From JAXDLW01 sp046262515 (lineage in GTDB: Bacteria; Chloroflexota; Dormibacteria; DASZGP01), in NCBI GenBank assembly GCA_046262515.1, contig JBHEMP010000011.1, positions 1 to 28,706 of the forward strand: a stretch of 28,706 bases of DNA, written 5' to 3'. Shown here in pieces: positions 1 through 7,918 of the stretch. The first letter of the stretch is position 1. Each line of letters starts with the position of its first letter. A program made the position numbers and the translations under genes. The notes under the pieces were generated by a model. The model was not told where the DNA came from, did no database searches, and was given only the letters and a program-made list of their open reading frames with translations.

Positions 1-97
1 CGAGGTAACTGAGCACCTGGTTGAAGGAGCCCAGGAACAGGCTGTCAAAGTCCGGCTGGGTGCTGGGTAAATTCAGCACAAGGCTTATTTCATTCAT
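1..97 (-). CDS. Possible 5' part of an unidentified gene, cut by the window edge
   Basis: An open frame starts at an ATG at 97 on the reverse strand and runs off the window after 32 codons, beginning MNEISLVLNLPSTQPDFD. Its third codon positions are mostly G or C after the first dozen codons, as expected for a real gene here. The competing forward frame (2-70, ending in TAA) has weaker GC bias. No clear Shine-Dalgarno sequence precedes the ATG. It would lie 72 nt downstream of nnrE on the same strand. I do not recognise the product, and too little is visible to judge function. Confidence 0.35.
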   Translation of the reverse strand, partial: MNEISLVLNLPSTQPDFDSLFLGSFNQVLSYL

Positions 98-169
98 TAC
101 AAAGACGTAGAGAAGAAGATTGAGGCCAGTGTAGACCCGGGACCACCGGTGCGCAACTTCACGCTGAAC

Positions 170-895
170 TCAAGCCGCCACGAGAACCTCAAGGTCAGAC
201 GTCTCGAAGAGCCCCGCGGTGTCGATCCCCAGGCCCGCGATAAGTTCCCGGGGAACGCCAATGTCCGCAAGCAACAGGAGGCCGACATGGCTGGCCGCCG
301 CGGGCGCGAGGAGGCCGACCTTGGTCAGCGCCAGGGTGACCGTCTGCTCCGCCCGAACGCAGGCGCCGGGTATATCGCCGGTCCCCGCGTCCAGCCCGGA
401 CGGCACGTCCACGGCCAGCACTTCGCCGGGGGGCAGCGCGCCGATCATCTGTTCCACGGACCCTCGAGGGGCGCCGCGGCTACCGAACCCGAGAAGGGCG
501 TCCACGTAAAGGTCGGCTGCCGGCAGGACCCCGGCCCAGGGGCGGAGCACCACGGACGACTTGCGCAGGGTCCGCAGATGCCCCGCGGACATCCCGGACG
601 CCTCGTCCAGGGGGTAGGAGGTGAGCACTTCCACCCTCGCCCCCCAGCCCGCGAGGCGCCGGGCCGCGACCAGTCCGTCGGCACCGTTGTTGCCCTTGCC
701 GGCGAGGATGCACATCGTCTTCCCCGCCACGCCGTCGCAGAGCCGGGCGGCGGCGCGCGCCACCTGGAGCCCCGCCACTTCCATGAGCTGCAGCGGCTGG
801 ATGGCGAAGTCGGCCTCCGCGATGCGATCGATCTCGCGCATCTCGTCCGGTGTCACCCCGAGCCGCCATGACCTCGCCACGCCCACGTACCTCAA
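170..895 (-). CDS. nnrE: NAD(P)H-hydrate epimerase (YjeF N-terminal domain)
   Basis: The protein matches the YjeF_N/NnrE family. This enzyme interconverts the R and S epimers of hydrated NAD(P)H so that the partner dehydratase can repair them; it is cytosolic. Numbering from the longest frame (241 aa), I see the family start DEMREIDR at 17-24, the nucleotide-binding and metal motif GKGNNGADG at 66-74, VDALLGFG, and the late AVDVPSGLDAGTG motif. Length is normal for a stand-alone N domain; the C-terminal ADP-dependent dehydratase domain found in bifunctional versions is absent. The start is not settled. The longest frame begins at TTG (895), but GTG at 880 has a GAGG nine bases upstream and GTG at 856 puts the family motif at the usual distance from the N terminus. 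It is divergent from eno. Confidence 0.88.
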   Translation of the reverse strand: MRYVGVARSWRLGVTPDEMREIDRIAEADFAIQPLQLMEVAGLQVARAAARLCDGVAGKTMCILAGKGNNGADGLVAARRLAGWGARVEVLTSYPLDEASGMSAGHLRTLRKSSVVLRPWAGVLPAADLYVDALLGFGSRGAPRGSVEQMIGALPPGEVLAVDVPSGLDAGTGDIPGACVRAEQTVTLALTKVGLLAPAAASHVGLLLLADIGVPRELIAGLGIDTAGLFETSDLEVLVAA

Positions 896-972
896 TCTAG
901 CGCGGGGGTCGAGAACCGGCGGAGCGAACCGCCACCCGGATGCCCTGCATTTGGCTGCTGCAGTCCACTAAG

Positions 973-2262
973 ATGCTGACCGCCTTGTCCACCAACATCC
1001 GGACCATCCGCGCCCGCGAGGTCCTCGATTCGCGCGGCAACCCAACCGTTGAGGTTGAGGTCCGCCTCGAGGGCGGCGCTGCCGGCACCGCCAAGGTCCC
1101 CTCGGGGGCGTCCACCGGCACCCACGAGGCGGTCGAGCTGCGTGACGGCGATCCCCGGAGGTACGGCGGCAAGGGTGTGCGCGGGGCGGTCGCCAACGTC
1201 AACGAGGAGATCGCGACCAAGCTGTCGGGGTTTGACAGCGCGGACCAGGCCGGCCTTGACCACCTCCTGATCGAGCTCGACGGGACCGCCAACAAAGGGC
1301 GCCTCGGTGCCAACGCCATCCTCGGGGTCTCACTGGCGGCAGCGCGGGCTGCCGCGGCGGCATCGGGGCAGCCCCTTTACGCATCTCTCGGCGGCGAGGA
1401 CGCGGTGACGCTGCCGGTACCGATGATGAACATCATCAACGGTGGGGCACACGCCGACACGGCCGTCGACTTCCAGGAGTTCATGGTTGTCCCGGTCGGC
1501 CTGCCGACGTTCGAAGAGGCGCTGCGTGCGGGAGCCGAGGTCTTCCACGCGCTGAAGGCCGCCATAAAGAAGCGCGGACTCAGCACCGGGCAGGGGGATG
1601 AGGGCGGATTCGCCCCTGACTTGAAGTCCAACCGCGAGGCGATGGACCTGCTCATCGAGGGCATCCAGGCTGCCGGTTACGAGCCCGGCCGGGACGTCGC
1701 CATCGCGCTTGACCCGGCCACCAGCGAGCTCTACCGTGACGGCCGCTACGAACTCCGGGGCGAGGGCCGCAGCCTCAGCAGTGAGGAGATCGTGGATCTC
1801 TGGGAGGAGTGGGCCGCCGCCTATCCCGTGCTCTCGATCGAGGATGGCCTGGCCGAGGACGACTGGGACGGCTGGAAGCTCCTGACCGAACGGCTCGGCG
1901 ACCGCGTCCAGCTCGTCGGTGACGACCTCTTCGTCACCAGCCCGGCGCGGCTGCGGGCCGGCATCGAGCGCGGCGTGGCCAACGCGATCCTGGTCAAGGT
2001 CAACCAGGTGGGGTCGCTCACGGAGACCTTGGAGGCGATGAGCATGGCCCGTGAGGCGAACTACGCCGCCATCATGTCGCACCGCTCCGGAGAGACCGAG
2101 GACACCACCATCGCGGACCTCGCGGTGGCCACCAACGCGGGCCAGATCAAGACCGGCGCCCCCTCCCGCTCGGAGCGCGTCGCCAAGTACAACCGCCTCC
2201 TGGTCATCGAAGCCGAACTTGGACCACGGGCGGTCTATCCCGGCCGCTCCGTCTTCCGATAG
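973..2262 (+). CDS. eno: Enolase (phosphopyruvate hydratase)
   Basis: Glycolytic enzyme that interconverts 2-phosphoglycerate and phosphoenolpyruvate in the cytosol. The 429-residue product has the expected family length and motifs: AREVLDSRGNPT near the N terminus, GDEGGFAP, the metal-ligand segment SIEDGLAEDDWDGW, the DDLFVTS metal site, catalytic lysine in ILVKVNQVGS, and the signature SHRSGETEDTTIADLAV followed by KTGAPSRSERVAKYN. I start it at ATG 973 because the upstream in-frame ATG at 940 adds eleven residues unlike any enolase N terminus. No good Shine-Dalgarno sequence precedes 973. A short-chain dehydrogenase gene follows after 19 nt and is probably co-transcribed. nnrE lies divergently across a gap of about 77 nt. 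Confidence 0.97.
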   Translation: MLTALSTNIRTIRAREVLDSRGNPTVEVEVRLEGGAAGTAKVPSGASTGTHEAVELRDGDPRRYGGKGVRGAVANVNEEIATKLSGFDSADQAGLDHLLIELDGTANKGRLGANAILGVSLAAARAAAAASGQPLYASLGGEDAVTLPVPMMNIINGGAHADTAVDFQEFMVVPVGLPTFEEALRAGAEVFHALKAAIKKRGLSTGQGDEGGFAPDLKSNREAMDLLIEGIQAAGYEPGRDVAIALDPATSELYRDGRYELRGEGRSLSSEEIVDLWEEWAAAYPVLSIEDGLAEDDWDGWKLLTERLGDRVQLVGDDLFVTSPARLRAGIERGVANAILVKVNQVGSLTETLEAMSMAREANYAAIMSHRSGETEDTTIADLAVATNAGQIKTGAPSRSERVAKYNRLLVIEAELGPRAVYPGRSVFR

Positions 2263-2281
2263 GCGGCTAACCTTGGCCCCG

Positions 2282-3040
2282 ATGGGGATGCTGGAAGGTA
2301 GGGCGGCGCTGGTGACGGGCGGGTCATCAGGAATTGGGCTGGCGACGGTGAAACGCTTCCTGGACGGGGGTGCCCAGGTCCTGGTTGTCGACCTCAGGCC
2401 ACCGGCCGAGGACGTCGCCTACATCGAGGCCGACGTCGGCGACGGTTCCGCGTGGCCGCATATCGCGGAGCAGGCGGTGGCGAAGATGGGCGGCATCGAC
2501 ATCGGCTTCCTAAACGCCGGGGTGACCACCGGTGAGGCGGCCGTGGACCGCGTCACGGACGAGCAGTACCGGCGCATCATGCGCGTGAACGTCGACCAGG
2601 TCTTCTACGGCATTCGCGAACTGGTCCCGGTCATGGAGCGGCGGGGAGGCGGCTGGATCGTGGCCACGGCTTCGCTGGCGGGGCTCGTCGGCGTTCCACT
2701 GGACCCGGTGTACGCCGCTACCAAGCACGCGGTGGTGGGGCTAGTGCGCTCCCTGGGGCCGGTGCTGGAACAGCGGGGGATCCGGCTCAATGCCATCTGC
2801 CCCGGGTTCACCGACACGCCGCTGCTGGATAACAGCGGGGGCGACGCCCTGCGCCAGATGGGCTTTCCCCTGCTCAACGCTGAGCGCATCGCCGACGCCG
2901 TGATGGTGGCGCTGGAGTCCGGTGGCAGCGGCCTCTGCTACCCGATCCAACCGGGCCGCGAAGTCGTGCCCTACCGGTTCGCCGGGATCCCCGGCGCACG
3001 CACAGAAACCGGCGAAGCCGCCCTCCCCGGCCTGACCTAG
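2282..3040 (+). CDS. Short-chain dehydrogenase/reductase (SDR family)
   Basis: Classical SDR oxidoreductase of 252 aa with a Rossmann fold. The cofactor-binding TGGSSGIG is at residues 12-19, the acidic residue after the second strand (VVDL, 36-38) suggests preference for NAD(H), NAG is at 78-80, and the catalytic Ser131, Tyr144 and Lys148 (YAATK) are all in place. The proline-glycine segment ICPGFTDTP (172-180) is also typical. The substrate cannot be inferred. The start is ATG 2282; the longer open frame upstream only overlaps eno out of frame. The gene follows eno by 19 nt, so they probably share a transcript. Its stop codon overlaps the stop of the convergent FHA gene by three bases (3037-3040), leaving no room for a separate terminator. 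Confidence 0.92.
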   Translation: MGMLEGRAALVTGGSSGIGLATVKRFLDGGAQVLVVDLRPPAEDVAYIEADVGDGSAWPHIAEQAVAKMGGIDIGFLNAGVTTGEAAVDRVTDEQYRRIMRVNVDQVFYGIRELVPVMERRGGGWIVATASLAGLVGVPLDPVYAATKHAVVGLVRSLGPVLEQRGIRLNAICPGFTDTPLLDNSGGDALRQMGFPLLNAERIADAVMVALESGGSGLCYPIQPGREVVPYRFAGIPGARTETGEAALPGLT

Positions 3041-3750
3041 GTGGTCACCGCCGCCAGTCGGTAGCGGATCCCCGCACACCTGTTGCACACCATCAGCCCG
3101 TCCTCGCCCTCCGGCACGCACTCCACGCAGAAGGGCTCGAGGCAACCGGGGCAGAGGCCGACGGCCGTCATGTGCGGGTGGTTGGTGCAGGCAACATAGG
3201 CCTCGACGGGTTCCGGTGGCGGCGGCACCGCCTCGGCGGCCGCGGGGAGGGGTGGCGGCAGGTCGGAAATGTCCGCCGCGCCCGGCGGCGCGAACACCGC
3301 GGTCTCGCCGGCGTCGCCGGGGGGCGCCATCATGGTCTCGTCCGAGCCGGCGGGACCCGCGACCATGGTCTCTTCGGGTGACGCCTCCGGCGCCTCCGGG
3401 GGCCACTCGGCCTCCACCCCTTCGGGCCATTCAGCCGCGGCCCGGAAAACCGTCGCCACGGCGCCAAAGGTCACCTCGTCCCCATCCTTCAGGTAACGAT
3501 CGACCTGGTGGGCGAGTCTCTCCCCATTGACCGACGTCCCGTTGGTCGAACCGATGTCCCGGAGGATCGTGGCGCCGCTCGCGTATGCGATCTCCGCGTG
3601 ACGTCGCGATACACTGCGCTCGCCGTCCAGAGGTCCGAGGTCGACATCAGGAGTGAAGTTGGTGATGCGGTCCTTTCGACCGACCGAGCAGGTGATCTTG
3701 TTCAGCGGGAGGACAGCGTCTCCCAGTAGCAGGCTTGGTCCGGTGGCGAT
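3037..3750 (-). CDS. FHA-domain protein with phosphosite-like repeats and C-terminal zinc finger; apparent ATC start
   Basis: The 237-residue product has three parts. Residues 1-100 are an FHA domain, a phosphothreonine-binding module: VGRKDR around Arg25, SVSRRHAEI at 46-54, DIGSTNGT at 65-72, then VNGERL and LKDGDEVTFG. Residues 105-180 are an acidic, proline-rich linker with three copies of an 11-residue unit centred on E-T-(M/A)-(V/M), threonines 128, 139 and 150. Residues 188-225 form a B-box-like zinc finger: CTNHP, CPGC, CVEC, CNRC. The frame has no ATG, GTG, TTG or CTG near its 5' end. A perfect AGGAGG (3759-3764) lies 8 nt before ATC at 3748-3750, and a TAG closes the frame just upstream. 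The first GTG (3474) would delete most of the FHA domain. It is the last gene of the Tad/kinase block, 34 nt after the lipoprotein gene. Confidence 0.85.
   Translation of the reverse strand: MATGPSLLLGDAVLPLNKITCSVGRKDRITNFTPDVDLGPLDGERSVSRRHAEIAYASGATILRDIGSTNGTSVNGERLAHQVDRYLKDGDEVTFGAVATVFRAAAEWPEGVEAEWPPEAPEASPEETMVAGPAGSDETMMAPPGDAGETAVFAPPGAADISDLPPPLPAAAEAVPPPPEPVEAYVACTNHPHMTAVGLCPGCLEPFCVECVPEGEDGLMVCNRCAGIRYRLAAVTT
3277..3375 (-). repeat. Three 11-residue E-T-x-V repeats in the FHA protein
   Basis: Residues 126-158 of the FHA protein are three in-register units of 11 residues: EETMVAGPAGS, DETMMAPPGDA and GETAVFAPPGA. Each has a threonine after glutamate and before two hydrophobic residues. 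Similar units occur in the juxtamembrane region of the kinase at 16547-18277. By analogy with the N-terminal ETT motif of GarA/OdhI, they may be kinase target sites read by an FHA domain; that role is inferred. Confidence 0.7.
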
Positions 3751-3756
3751 GGCTAG

Positions 3757-3765
3757 GTCCTCCTA
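3757..3765 (-). promoter_or_regulatory. Strong ribosome binding site defining an ATC start
   Basis: On the reverse strand TAGGAGGAC contains a full AGGAGG core at 3759-3764. The eight bases that follow (3751-3758) lead to ATC at 3750-3748, the first codon able to start a complete FHA domain. An in-frame TAG overlaps the first bases of this site, so translation cannot enter from upstream without readthrough. Confidence 0.7.
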
Positions 3766-3784
3766 AAACGGCTCAGGGCGCATC

Positions 3785-4531
3785 TTACGGCGTCTGGAGC
3801 GGCGGCACCACCTTGATGGCCTCGCCGAAGTCGGTAAACGTGATGCTGAGTCGGGTCTCGCGCGGCGTTCCGGGCGCGGTGATGATGTCTTCGGCTACCA
3901 ACCGGCCACCGGCGGCATCCACCCAGGCCACCATCTGCGCCGTTGAGCCGGCCGAGGGCACCGCCGCAGGCTTGCGCTTGATGGCCACGGTGGCCTCGTA
4001 TCGCTCGGCGGGAAGGCCACCCTGCAGCCCTGGACCGGTGTCACGGACCCCCGTCGCGCCGGAGAGGTAGCCAAGGTAGCTGCGGGGGTCACTCGAGCCG
4101 CCCGCGCCTGAGACCACGTGCCAGGGCTGGGTGTTGCTCCTGCCGTAATTCACGCCGTCGTACGAGACGGATTCCGTAGAGAACTGTTGGGTGCCCGACG
4201 TGAAGGCCAGGGCGAGGTGAAAGCGAGTATGAGACTCGGCCTCCCCGGCCCCCTCCATGGCGCCGCGTGGCCCGGCCTGGGTCCCCGCAAATCCAGCGCT
4301 CAATTTAACCCGGAAGGAACCGCTCTCCGAAGTTTTGCGGGCGGCAGCCGCCAGCGCCTGCCCGGCCGGTCCAGTGTCGGCTGGCACCCCGGGCGCGCCG
4401 GGCGCGGGGAGAAGCGGGCCCGCTGCCTCGGCGGTCGCAGATGGCGCCGGCGTGGGCACGGCGGCCGGTTCTTCGCCGCAGGCGGCGAGGAGCACCACGG
4501 CCGCGGCCGCGGCCAGCAGGGGTGTCCTCAC
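3785..4531 (-). CDS. Putative lipoprotein, unknown function
   Basis: Predicted 248-residue lipoprotein. The N terminus has a basic residue, a hydrophobic stretch (5-15) and the lipobox LAAC with lipidated Cys18, followed by a Pro/Ala-rich linker to about residue 60. The folded part contains segments such as SGSFRVKLSAGFAG, VSYDGVNYG and MVAWVDAAGGRLVAED. These recall the LolA/LppX-like lipoproteins, which bind lipid in a half-barrel, but the resemblance is weak. GTG 4531 is chosen because it creates a proper lipobox signal and overlaps the preceding stop as GTGA (4528-4531), implying translational coupling. The longer open frame to 4693 lacks a signal sequence. It sits in the tail of the Tad block and may be an envelope accessory of the pilus. 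Confidence 0.82.
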   Translation of the reverse strand: MRTPLLAAAAAVVLLAACGEEPAAVPTPAPSATAEAAGPLLPAPGAPGVPADTGPAGQALAAAARKTSESGSFRVKLSAGFAGTQAGPRGAMEGAGEAESHTRFHLALAFTSGTQQFSTESVSYDGVNYGRSNTQPWHVVSGAGGSSDPRSYLGYLSGATGVRDTGPGLQGGLPAERYEATVAIKRKPAAVPSAGSTAQMVAWVDAAGGRLVAEDIITAPGTPRETRLSITFTDFGEAIKVVPPLQTP

Positions 4532-4983
4532 TGGCCGGCCTTGCTGGTCTGCAGGACGTAGATGGTGGCGACGGTGTCGGTGTGGGTGAAGACCTGCACC
4601 TGCAGTACCCGCACACCGTCCGAGTACACCTGCTGCCAGGTTCGCTGGCTGCCGGAAGCCGGAGCCGGGGTTGCCGCGCCCACCGCTCCCCAACCAGCCT
4701 TCCCCAGGCCTGCCTCTATGCCGGGGCGGACGTCGCCAACGCTTCCCCGCCGAGTGTAGACCGCCGTGCTCACGGCGGCGTTGGCCAGAAAGTAGGTGCG
4801 TACGGTTCCCGCGGGACGCGGTACCTGCGGTAAATCGTGGCCGGGCTGGTCCTGCGCGGGGACCACCGTCAGCGCCCGTTCCAGCGCCGGCGTGTTGCTG
4901 GGATCGACCTGCTGGACGCTGGAATTGTTGAAGAGGTAGAGGGCCACGCCGCCGAGGATGACCGCGGCCACGGCAACGGCCAT
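4528..4983 (-). CDS. Small membrane-anchored protein in Tad block, unknown function
   Basis: The 151-residue protein starts with one hydrophobic helix (residues 1-18) and then a soluble domain expected outside the membrane, containing RTYFLANAAVSTAVYT and a WQQVYSDGVRVLQVQVF strand pair. I do not recognise a family. ATG 4983 is the first usual start. Upstream the same frame stays open, encoding about 29 very basic residues back to the TGA of the TadE gene at 5071. It overlaps the lipoprotein gene by 4 nt. Its place between TadE and a lipoprotein, and its size, suggest a pilus-associated or pseudopilin-like accessory; this is inference from position only. Confidence 0.75.
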   Translation of the reverse strand: MAVAVAAVILGGVALYLFNNSSVQQVDPSNTPALERALTVVPAQDQPGHDLPQVPRPAGTVRTYFLANAAVSTAVYTRRGSVGDVRPGIEAGLGKAGWGAVGAATPAPASGSQRTWQQVYSDGVRVLQVQVFTHTDTVATIYVLQTSKAGQ

Positions 4984-5070
4984 CCCCGCGCGCTGGCTTC
5001 CGCGCGGTCGCCGACCTCGAGGGGGATTGTGCTTCTTAGGAATGCGGCGAGGATACCTGCGCGCGCGGCT

Positions 5071-5676
5071 TCAGCACGATGCGTGGGTCAGCGAGCCGCC
5101 GGCCGAGAACGGGAACCATGTATAGGCGTAGCGGGTGAAGTAGAAGCGGTAGTTGATGGGGAGGGTCCCTCCCGTGGACAGGCCTACGTCGTGGTTGTAG
5201 CGCACTCGCATCGTCCCGAGGCTGGGGTTGATGTCCTTCAGGCTCAGCCCCGCGATGCTCCCGGTGGCGACATCCTGCAGGAGACCGACCGGGCCCTTGT
5301 GCTCGGCGGGGCCCATCCCCTTGGGAAACTCACCGCCGTCGTAATCCCAGGCGGGGTTGTGGCCCGCCCCATCACAGACGATGGCCCCCGCCTTGATCGA
5401 CGGATCAGCGGCGTGCGCGGCGGCGTTGATCCACGCGAGCAACTCGGGGTCAGACAGCGCGTAGGAGTCGTCCCCGGCCTGGTTGAGGCGGTCAATGGCC
5501 GCAACCTTCCCCGCCTCGACGGTGGCTTCGTGGACCACCTCGGCGTCGTAGGCCGCGTGGCCCACACTCCACGCCCCGAGCATGATGATCACCAGGAGGG
5601 GCATAGAGAGGGCGAATTCGACCAGTGACTGCCCGCGCTGGTGCGAGGGGCGGCGGCGTCGCACAGGCTCAGCCAT
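5071..5676 (-). CDS. TadE-like pseudopilin (second copy)
   Basis: A 201-residue TadE-family protein. The basic leader (MAEPVRRRRPSHQRG) ends at Gly15, followed by QSLVEF with glutamate at +5 and phenylalanine at +6. This matches the processing site cut by the Tad prepilin peptidase. A hydrophobic helix (about 22-40) follows, then an extracytoplasmic domain rich in Trp and Tyr. TadE proteins are minor pseudopilins needed for Flp pilus assembly. ATG 5676 is chosen because it gives this leader; the longer frame to 5871 overlaps TadG with no sense. It overlaps the TadG stop by 8 nt (ATGGCTGA). The domain after the helix is unusually divergent, with a single C-terminal cysteine as the last residue. 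Confidence 0.85.
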   Translation of the reverse strand: MAEPVRRRRPSHQRGQSLVEFALSMPLLVIIMLGAWSVGHAAYDAEVVHEATVEAGKVAAIDRLNQAGDDSYALSDPELLAWINAAAHAADPSIKAGAIVCDGAGHNPAWDYDGGEFPKGMGPAEHKGPVGLLQDVATGSIAGLSLKDINPSLGTMRVRYNHDVGLSTGGTLPINYRFYFTRYAYTWFPFSAGGSLTHASC

Positions 5677-7918
5677 GCGCGGCGAGCGCCAGGGCGCCCC
5701 CCGGAGGCTGCGCGCCGGGCAGGTGCCTGCTGCTGCTGGGCGCACCGCTGCAGGTGTCATTGTTGGGATCGCTGAGTGAGCTGTCCTTGTTGATGACCAG
5801 CTTGATGACCTTCTCGAGGTCGAAATTGTTGGCCACGTCCGCGACCTGCTGAACGGCAGGGACGCATCCAACCGTTACCAGCGCGATGTGGTAGGTGCGG
5901 GTGTCCGGCGGTGCCGGGCCGAGGACGTAGTTCACCAGTCCTTCAAGGATGTCCGCCAGCCAGCAGAACGGGCAGATGTTGCCAACTATCGGGAGATCGA
6001 TGCTGAAGTCCCGCATCGGCTGGATCAGCTTGTCGAAGAAAAAGTTATGGATGGCGTCGTAGATGTCCTTGAATACGTCAAAAGCGCCGAGGAGGACCCG
6101 GCACCAGCCGTAGGGAGTCTTGGGGATGAAGCCCAGCAGCTTATCCGTGCTGTGGTCCTTGAAGTTATTACAGAGGCTTGAGGCGTGGACCGCGTCCTTG
6201 GCGCTGTCGGCGCGGTGGATGATGGCCTTGCTGCCGGTGATGGTCCAGTGCTGTTTGGGCGCCGGTCCTCCCGCCACCTGGCGGAGCAGGCGCTCCTCGT
6301 CCGTGGGGTTGACCTGGTTGATCATGATGAATGACTCGTTGACGTCGTCCTGGTTATCCGCGATGTTGCCTGTCGAGTGCGGCTCGAACTTGTAGGCCTT
6401 CCAGTCTCCGAGGGTCTTTGACCCGCTGACGTCAGCCGCGTAGCTCTGCGTCTTCCGATAGTCCACGGGGTAGCTGTCGGGTAGGGGACCGGCGTCGCGC
6501 CGCTTCTGCATCTGGTCCTTCTTGTCGTTGTTGGGGTCGAAGCCCCAGAAATTCCAGCAGGGGAACAACTCCATGTCGGTGAAGTTCGGTGGTGTCGCGG
6601 GCTTGTCAGGACGCTTGCAGAGGTCTGCCCCGCTGTCGTAGATCGTGCCTGCGCAGGTGAAGCCCGGATGCGGGTCCGCCAGCGGGGCACGGCAGAAGAC
6701 CCGCGGCCCATAGGAGCCAAAAGGAGTCTTGAAGGTCGGCAGGCCCGGGAAGGTGGGTGGCGCGCGCTCGTAGTAGTCGGTCAACTGGCTGACGGCGGCA
6801 TTCACGTCTTTATCGGGGTCGTTGCCACTGCCCTTGGCCTCGGCGTCCAGGGCCTGCTCCGCGGCGACCAGGGAATCCCACGCCGTCTTCTGGGCGTTGG
6901 CATCCCCTCCATCGTCGAAAAGGGTGGGCTTCTTGCTGTCGTAGGCCTTGTTGTCGGGGACATTGAAGTTGATCCGAATGCGGACATCGATGAGGCCGCG
7001 CTCGGTGTCCAGGAGGGAAGTGCGAAGCTGGCTCCGTAGCCATTCCCTCTCGTCGCAGGGTCGGTGCCACGCGCCCGCAGGGACCTTGGGCTTTGGTGCG
7101 TTCACGTCAGTCCACGCGGGCGGGTCGACGCAACCATCGGTGTCGGGCCAGAGGTTGAAGGTGTCGTGGTCCGAGCTGCGTTTTTCCTCCGGCTTCCCAC
7201 ACGTTTGGCTCGTGCCCGGCACACTGCCGCAGGCGGGGGCGCCACAGGGCTTCCCATCCGACTTCTTGCAGTCCGCCAGCTTGGTCGTGGCTGCGCCGGT
7301 GCCCCAGATGGCGTGCATCGCCGTGGCCTTCATGGCGTTGAAGAGCCCGGCATCCTTCATTGGTTGTCGGGCGTGGTCCACGAAGTCGTTGATGTCCTTG
7401 ACCGTGTACCGGGCATTGGATGCCTGGTTGAGGATCCCGCTGGGCAGGATGAAGCCGAGGTAACCGTTGTTGGCCGCGGCCACGGTGGCGTTGATCACGG
7501 CTAAGATTTCCTTGGCTTGGTCGAGGATGTCGTTTAAGGTGTCCTTGATGCCGTCAAATACATCTTTGGCAGAGTCCGCGGCGGTCTGGACAAACTCGCC
7601 GACCGCGACAATCGCGGCTCCCAACCACTCCAGGAAGGGCACCGCGGCGATCGCTTCGCCGATGCTCTGCACCACCTCCGCCATGCGCGAGAGAAAGCCC
7701 AGGCCCCAGTCGATGAGGTCGAAGGCAACGGTGTCGTTGACCACCGAGATATAGGTCTCGGCCGCGGTCAGGGCGGCCTGGTCGCTGGCTGCCTGCATCC
7801 GCGTGGCATCGCCCGCGGAGTTGCTCAACCCTGCGGCCAGTACCACCACCAGGACCATCAGCATTGCGGTGAACGCCGTGATCAGCGTGACGTTGCCGCG
7901 CTGCGCTCGAAGGCTCAC
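5669..7918 (-). CDS. TadG-like pilus assembly protein, large
   Basis: The 749-residue protein has the TadE/G-like N-terminal module: RGNVTLITAFTAMLMVLV forming a membrane helix (about 11-31), then SNSAGDATRMQAASDQAALTAAE, the usual sequence after the helix in TadG proteins. The long remainder is expected outside the membrane and is rich in Asp and Asn. It has clustered cysteines (CGAPACGSVPGTSQTC; CNFKDH; ICPFC) that could form disulfides. No von Willebrand A MIDAS motif (DxSxS) is evident, unlike many TadG proteins. The start GTG 7918 overlaps the TGA of the upstream tadE gene (GTGA, 7915-7918). The upstream extension to 8005 is a shadow of tadE. It may shape or anchor the pilus at the envelope. 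Confidence 0.82.
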   Translation of the reverse strand: MSLRAQRGNVTLITAFTAMLMVLVVVLAAGLSNSAGDATRMQAASDQAALTAAETYISVVNDTVAFDLIDWGLGFLSRMAEVVQSIGEAIAAVPFLEWLGAAIVAVGEFVQTAADSAKDVFDGIKDTLNDILDQAKEILAVINATVAAANNGYLGFILPSGILNQASNARYTVKDINDFVDHARQPMKDAGLFNAMKATAMHAIWGTGAATTKLADCKKSDGKPCGAPACGSVPGTSQTCGKPEEKRSSDHDTFNLWPDTDGCVDPPAWTDVNAPKPKVPAGAWHRPCDEREWLRSQLRTSLLDTERGLIDVRIRINFNVPDNKAYDSKKPTLFDDGGDANAQKTAWDSLVAAEQALDAEAKGSGNDPDKDVNAAVSQLTDYYERAPPTFPGLPTFKTPFGSYGPRVFCRAPLADPHPGFTCAGTIYDSGADLCKRPDKPATPPNFTDMELFPCWNFWGFDPNNDKKDQMQKRRDAGPLPDSYPVDYRKTQSYAADVSGSKTLGDWKAYKFEPHSTGNIADNQDDVNESFIMINQVNPTDEERLLRQVAGGPAPKQHWTITGSKAIIHRADSAKDAVHASSLCNNFKDHSTDKLLGFIPKTPYGWCRVLLGAFDVFKDIYDAIHNFFFDKLIQPMRDFSIDLPIVGNICPFCWLADILEGLVNYVLGPAPPDTRTYHIALVTVGCVPAVQQVADVANNFDLEKVIKLVINKDSSLSDPNNDTCSGAPSSSRHLPGAQPPGGALALAAHG

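Noticed and set aside
149..871. 240-residue forward frame opposite nnrE
   Set aside because: Low-complexity Arg/Gly/Ala/Pro product, antisense to a clear NnrE; no start signal.
940..972. ATG 940 as the enolase start
   Set aside because: It adds MPCIWLLQSTK, unlike enolase N termini, and has no Shine-Dalgarno sequence.
3031..3045. Terminator between the convergent dehydrogenase and FHA genes
   Set aside because: The two stop codons overlap and no stem with a T-tract is visible there.
3732..3734. CTG in the FHA gene as start instead of ATC
   Set aside because: It lies about 24 nt from the AGGAGG, too far for initiation, whereas ATC sits at ideal spacing.
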